Position numbers and translations under genes: made by a program | Notes under the pieces: generated by a model | What the model was told of the DNA's origin: nothing | The model's database searches: none | What the model saw: only the letters and a program-made list of their open reading frames with translations | In this document: positions 62,172 through 64,000 of the stretch, piece after piece | How positions within the stretch are numbered: position 1 is the first letter of the stretch | How the letters are laid out: each line of letters opens with the position of its first letter | Assembly (NCBI RefSeq): GCF_023155855.1 | Contig: NZ_JAKNUT010000005.1 | Span: 186,001-250,000, forward strand | DNA length: 64,000 bases | Reading direction: 5' to 3' | DNA from: Microbacterium aoyamense | GTDB lineage: Bacteria; Actinomycetota; Actinomycetes; Actinomycetales; Microbacteriaceae

Positions 62172-62185
62172 TCTCGACATCGAGA
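62172..62185 (+). promoter_or_regulatory. Operator-like palindrome TCTCGACATCGAGA
   Basis: Perfect 6-bp inverted repeat with a CA centre, upstream of the sdh promoter and of the manC start. Its centre is 19 bp from the next palindrome, about two helical turns. A dimeric regulator site is likely; the regulator is unknown. Confidence 0.55.
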
Positions 62186-62190
62186 CAAAC

Positions 62191-62204
62191 TTAGGTGCAC
62201 CTAA
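62191..62204 (+). promoter_or_regulatory. Iron-box-like palindrome TTAGGTGCACCTAA
   Basis: Perfect 14-bp palindrome whose half-sites TTAGGT/ACCTAA match those of DtxR/IdeR iron boxes, but the centre is shorter than the classic 19-bp box. It lies 25 bp upstream of the sdh -10, so it could control succinate dehydrogenase in response to iron. Confidence 0.5.
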
Positions 62205-62228
62205 TCGCCGCTCCACCGCGGTCGGCGA

Positions 62229-62234
62229 TAGGAT
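62229..62234 (+). promoter_or_regulatory. Putative -10 element TAGGAT for sdh operon
   Basis: TAGGAT lies about 100 bp before the sdhC GTG, with the two palindromes upstream at the -35 region. Confidence 0.45.
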
Positions 62235-62337
62235 CGAGCAAGCGCCCGCGTGACGCCGGTGACCCGAATCCGCATGACGCGGGTCATCTTGGGGCATTCT
62301 TCGTCCCCGCTTCATGATCGAGTCAGGGAGGACGGCC

Positions 62338-62775
62338 GTGTCGGCACCAGCCCGCGTGACACCGTCAGTTTCAGAGACGACGTCCAAAGTCCCCCGCGGC
62401 ACGCTGTACCGCGGCAACGAAGGCATGTGGTCGTGGGTGCTGCACCGCATCACGGGTGTCGCGATCTTCTTCTTCCTGCTGGTGCACGTGCTCGACACGG
62501 CGCTCATCAGGGTCTCGCCCGAGGCGTACGACGCCGTCATCGGCACGTACAAGAACCCGATCATGGCGCTCGGCGAGGTCGTGCTCGTCGCCGCGATCGC
62601 CTATCACGCCTACAACGGCCTGCGCATCATCGCCGTCGACCTGTGGCCGTGGGCGACGCGCCACCAGCGGCAGCTCTGGTGGGGCGTCCTGGGCGTCTGG
62701 GCCGTGACGATGGCGGGCTTCGCGCCGCGTCACCTCATGCTCGCCTTCGCACCTGGCACGGGAGGGGGTCACTGA
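62338..62775 (+). CDS. sdhC: Succinate dehydrogenase cytochrome b subunit
   Basis: 145 aa, GTG 62338 preferred over ATG 62314 because AGGGAGG lies 6 bp before it. Three membrane helices. WSWVLHRITGVAIFFFLLVH carries the conserved HRxTG and heme-ligand region of SdhC; AYHAYNGLRIIAVDL follows. With SdhD it anchors the dehydrogenase and passes electrons to menaquinone. Overlaps sdhD by 1 bp. Confidence 0.94.
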   Translation: MSAPARVTPSVSETTSKVPRGTLYRGNEGMWSWVLHRITGVAIFFFLLVHVLDTALIRVSPEAYDAVIGTYKNPIMALGEVVLVAAIAYHAYNGLRIIAVDLWPWATRHQRQLWWGVLGVWAVTMAGFAPRHLMLAFAPGTGGGH

Positions 62776-63224
62776 TGACCGCGATCGCCGATCCTCGTTC
62801 CCCGCGCGTCACCGTCCGCCGCAAGGGGCCCAACCTCGAGAAGTGGGGTTGGATCTACATGCGCGTGTCGGGCGTGCTGCTGGTCGTGCTCATCTTCGGA
62901 CACCTCTTCGTCAACCTCATGGTCGGCGAAGGCATCCACGGCATCGACTTCGCCTTCGTCGCGGGCAAGTACGCCACCCCGTTCTGGCAGTGGTGGGACG
63001 TCCTGATGCTGTGGCTCGCGCTCATCCACGGCGCGAACGGCATGCGCACGATCGTCAACGACTACGTCACGCACGACCGCACACGCCGCGTCCTCGTGTG
63101 GGCCCTGTGGCTCGCCGCGGCCTTCCTCATCGTCCTCGGCACGCTGGTCGTCTTCACGTTCGACCCGTGCCTCGGCTTCGACGCGTCGACGGCCTCCGAC
63201 ACCATGATCTCCATCTGCTCGTAG
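62775..63224 (+). CDS. sdhD: Succinate dehydrogenase membrane anchor subunit
   Basis: 149 aa, ATG 62775. Three membrane helices; MRVSGVLLVVLIFGHLFVNL and ALIHGANGMRTIVNDYV hold the conserved histidines for heme and quinone. The C-terminus ends in a soluble tail with two cysteines. Partner of SdhC. Confidence 0.93.
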   Translation: MTAIADPRSPRVTVRRKGPNLEKWGWIYMRVSGVLLVVLIFGHLFVNLMVGEGIHGIDFAFVAGKYATPFWQWWDVLMLWLALIHGANGMRTIVNDYVTHDRTRRVLVWALWLAAAFLIVLGTLVVFTFDPCLGFDASTASDTMISICS

Positions 63225-63263
63225 TTCGGGCATCCCCGACGACGACTCCTGAAAGCACCCTCT

Positions 63264-64000
63264 GTGAGCACCCAGACAACCGACAGCTACGTCAAGGACG
63301 GCGTCCACTACCACGAGTTCGACATCGTCATCGTGGGCGCCGGCGGCGCCGGCATGCGTGCCGCGATCGAGGCGGGCCCCGGCGCGCGCACGGCCGTCAT
63401 CACGAAGCTCTACCCGACCCGCTCGCACACGGGCGCCGCGCAGGGCGGCATGGCCGCGGCGCTCGCGAACGTCGAGGAGGACTCGTGGGAGTGGCACACC
63501 TTCGACACCGTCAAGGGCGGCGACTACCTCGTCGACCAGGATGCCGCCGAGATCCTCGCGAAAGAGGCGATCGACGCCGTCATCGACCTCGAGAACATGG
63601 GTCTGCCCTTCAACCGCACCCCCGAGGGCAAGATCGATCAGCGCCGTTTCGGCGGCCACACGGCCGACCACGGCAAGACTCCGGTGCGCCGCGCGTGCTA
63701 CGCCGCCGACCGCACGGGCCACATGATCCTGCAGACGCTGTTCCAGAACTGCGTCAAGCTCGGCATCAACTTCTTCAACGAGTTCTACGTCCTCGACCTC
63801 ATCACGGTGAAGAAGGACGACGGCTCGACCGAGATCGCCGGCGTCGTCGCGTACGAGCTCGCGACCGGCGACCTGCACGTCTTCCACTCCAAGGCCGTCG
63901 TCTTCGCGACGGGCGGCTTCGGCAAGATCTTCAAGACGACCTCCAACGCCCACACCCTCACCGGTGACGGCGTCGGGATCATCTGGCGCAAGGGCCTGCC
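63264..64000 (+). CDS. sdhA: Succinate dehydrogenase flavoprotein subunit (3' end cut by window edge)
   Basis: GTG 63264, about 245 codons visible before the edge. FAD site [19 protein letters not shown], covalent-FAD histidine region [16 protein letters not shown], and [20 protein letters not shown] match SdhA. It oxidises succinate to fumarate in the citric acid cycle, handing electrons to the SdhB iron-sulfur subunit expected downstream. Position matches Rv3318. Confidence 0.95.
   Translation, partial: MSTQTTDSYVKDGVHYHEFDIVIVGAGGAGMRAAIEAGPGARTAVITKLYPTRSHTGAAQGGMAAALANVEEDSWEWHTFDTVKGGDYLVDQDAAEILAKEAIDAVIDLENMGLPFNRTPEGKIDQRRFGGHTADHGKTPVRRACYAADRTGHMILQTLFQNCVKLGINFFNEFYVLDLITVKKDDGSTEIAGVVAYELATGDLHVFHSKAVVFATGGFGKIFKTTSNAHTLTGDGVGIIWRKGL

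Noticed and set aside
1-64000. tRNA or rRNA genes, prophage or insertion sequence
   Set aside because: No cloverleaf, ribosomal sequence, integrase or transposase was recognised on either strand.

Overview
The window is a high-GC actinobacterial chromosome segment. GTG starts are frequent, many genes overlap by 4 bp, and the codon usage and families (CWB2 surface proteins, LCP ligase, acyl-CoA carboxylase with an epsilon subunit) fit Microbacteriaceae, most likely Microbacterium or a close relative. No rRNA, tRNA, phage, insertion sequence or CRISPR array was found. From memory, the backbone order purE-purK-PH protein-birA-accD-accE-maf-accA3-lpdA-PNP-pmmB-add-deoA-cdd-sdhCDA, plus manC and an LCP gene, matches the M. 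tuberculosis stretch around Rv3264c-Rv3318. The window therefore looks like ancestral actinobacterial synteny with lineage-specific blocks inserted into it.

Layout. 1-13.5 kb: cell-envelope block with four secreted CWB2 (cell wall-binding repeat 2) proteins, interleaved with a GT4 glycosyltransferase, a polyprenyl-sugar GT2 with DUF2304 partner, a DUF6541 membrane protein and a Wzm/Wzt-like ABC exporter. 13.6-18.5 kb: GT4, LCP ligase, purE, purK and a PH-domain membrane protein. 18.6-28.5 kb: birA, accD, accE, then an inserted kinase/regulator module with a kinase-like partner protein and a TrmA-type methyltransferase, then maf and the biotin carboxylase-BCCP subunit. 28.5-36.3 kb: lipoprotein, LpdA-type flavoprotein, purine nucleoside phosphorylase, phosphomannomutase, MFS exporter, GNAT and an orphan AbiEi-like gene bracketed by palindromic repeats. 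36.6-45.9 kb: mannitol PTS regulon (mtlR divergent from IIB-like gene, ptsH, ptsI, mtlA, mtlF, mtlD, hydrolase) and a TSUP exporter. 45.9-52.1 kb: FMO-symporter-SDR operon, nagB and a GlcNAc PTS. 52.7-60.9 kb: one nucleoside salvage operon (BMP lipoprotein, ATPase, two permeases, cdd, deoA, add). 61.0-64 kb: manC and the start of the succinate dehydrogenase operon, cut by the window edge.

How the genes work together. The left block looks like export of a cell-wall glycan, its attachment by LCP, and a set of surface proteins that may bind such a polymer through CWB2 repeats. The acc and birA genes make and biotinylate the acyl-CoA carboxylase. The mtl operon carries its own HPr and EI, so it may supply phosphate to both sugar systems. 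The BMP-ABC operon imports nucleosides for the adjacent salvage enzymes.

At many starts a TANNNT-like -10 hexamer ends 6-7 bp before the start codon, which points to widespread leaderless transcription. Intergenic regions carry three kinds of palindromic or tandem repeats. The sdh promoter region has two adjacent 14-bp palindromes, one resembling an iron-box core.
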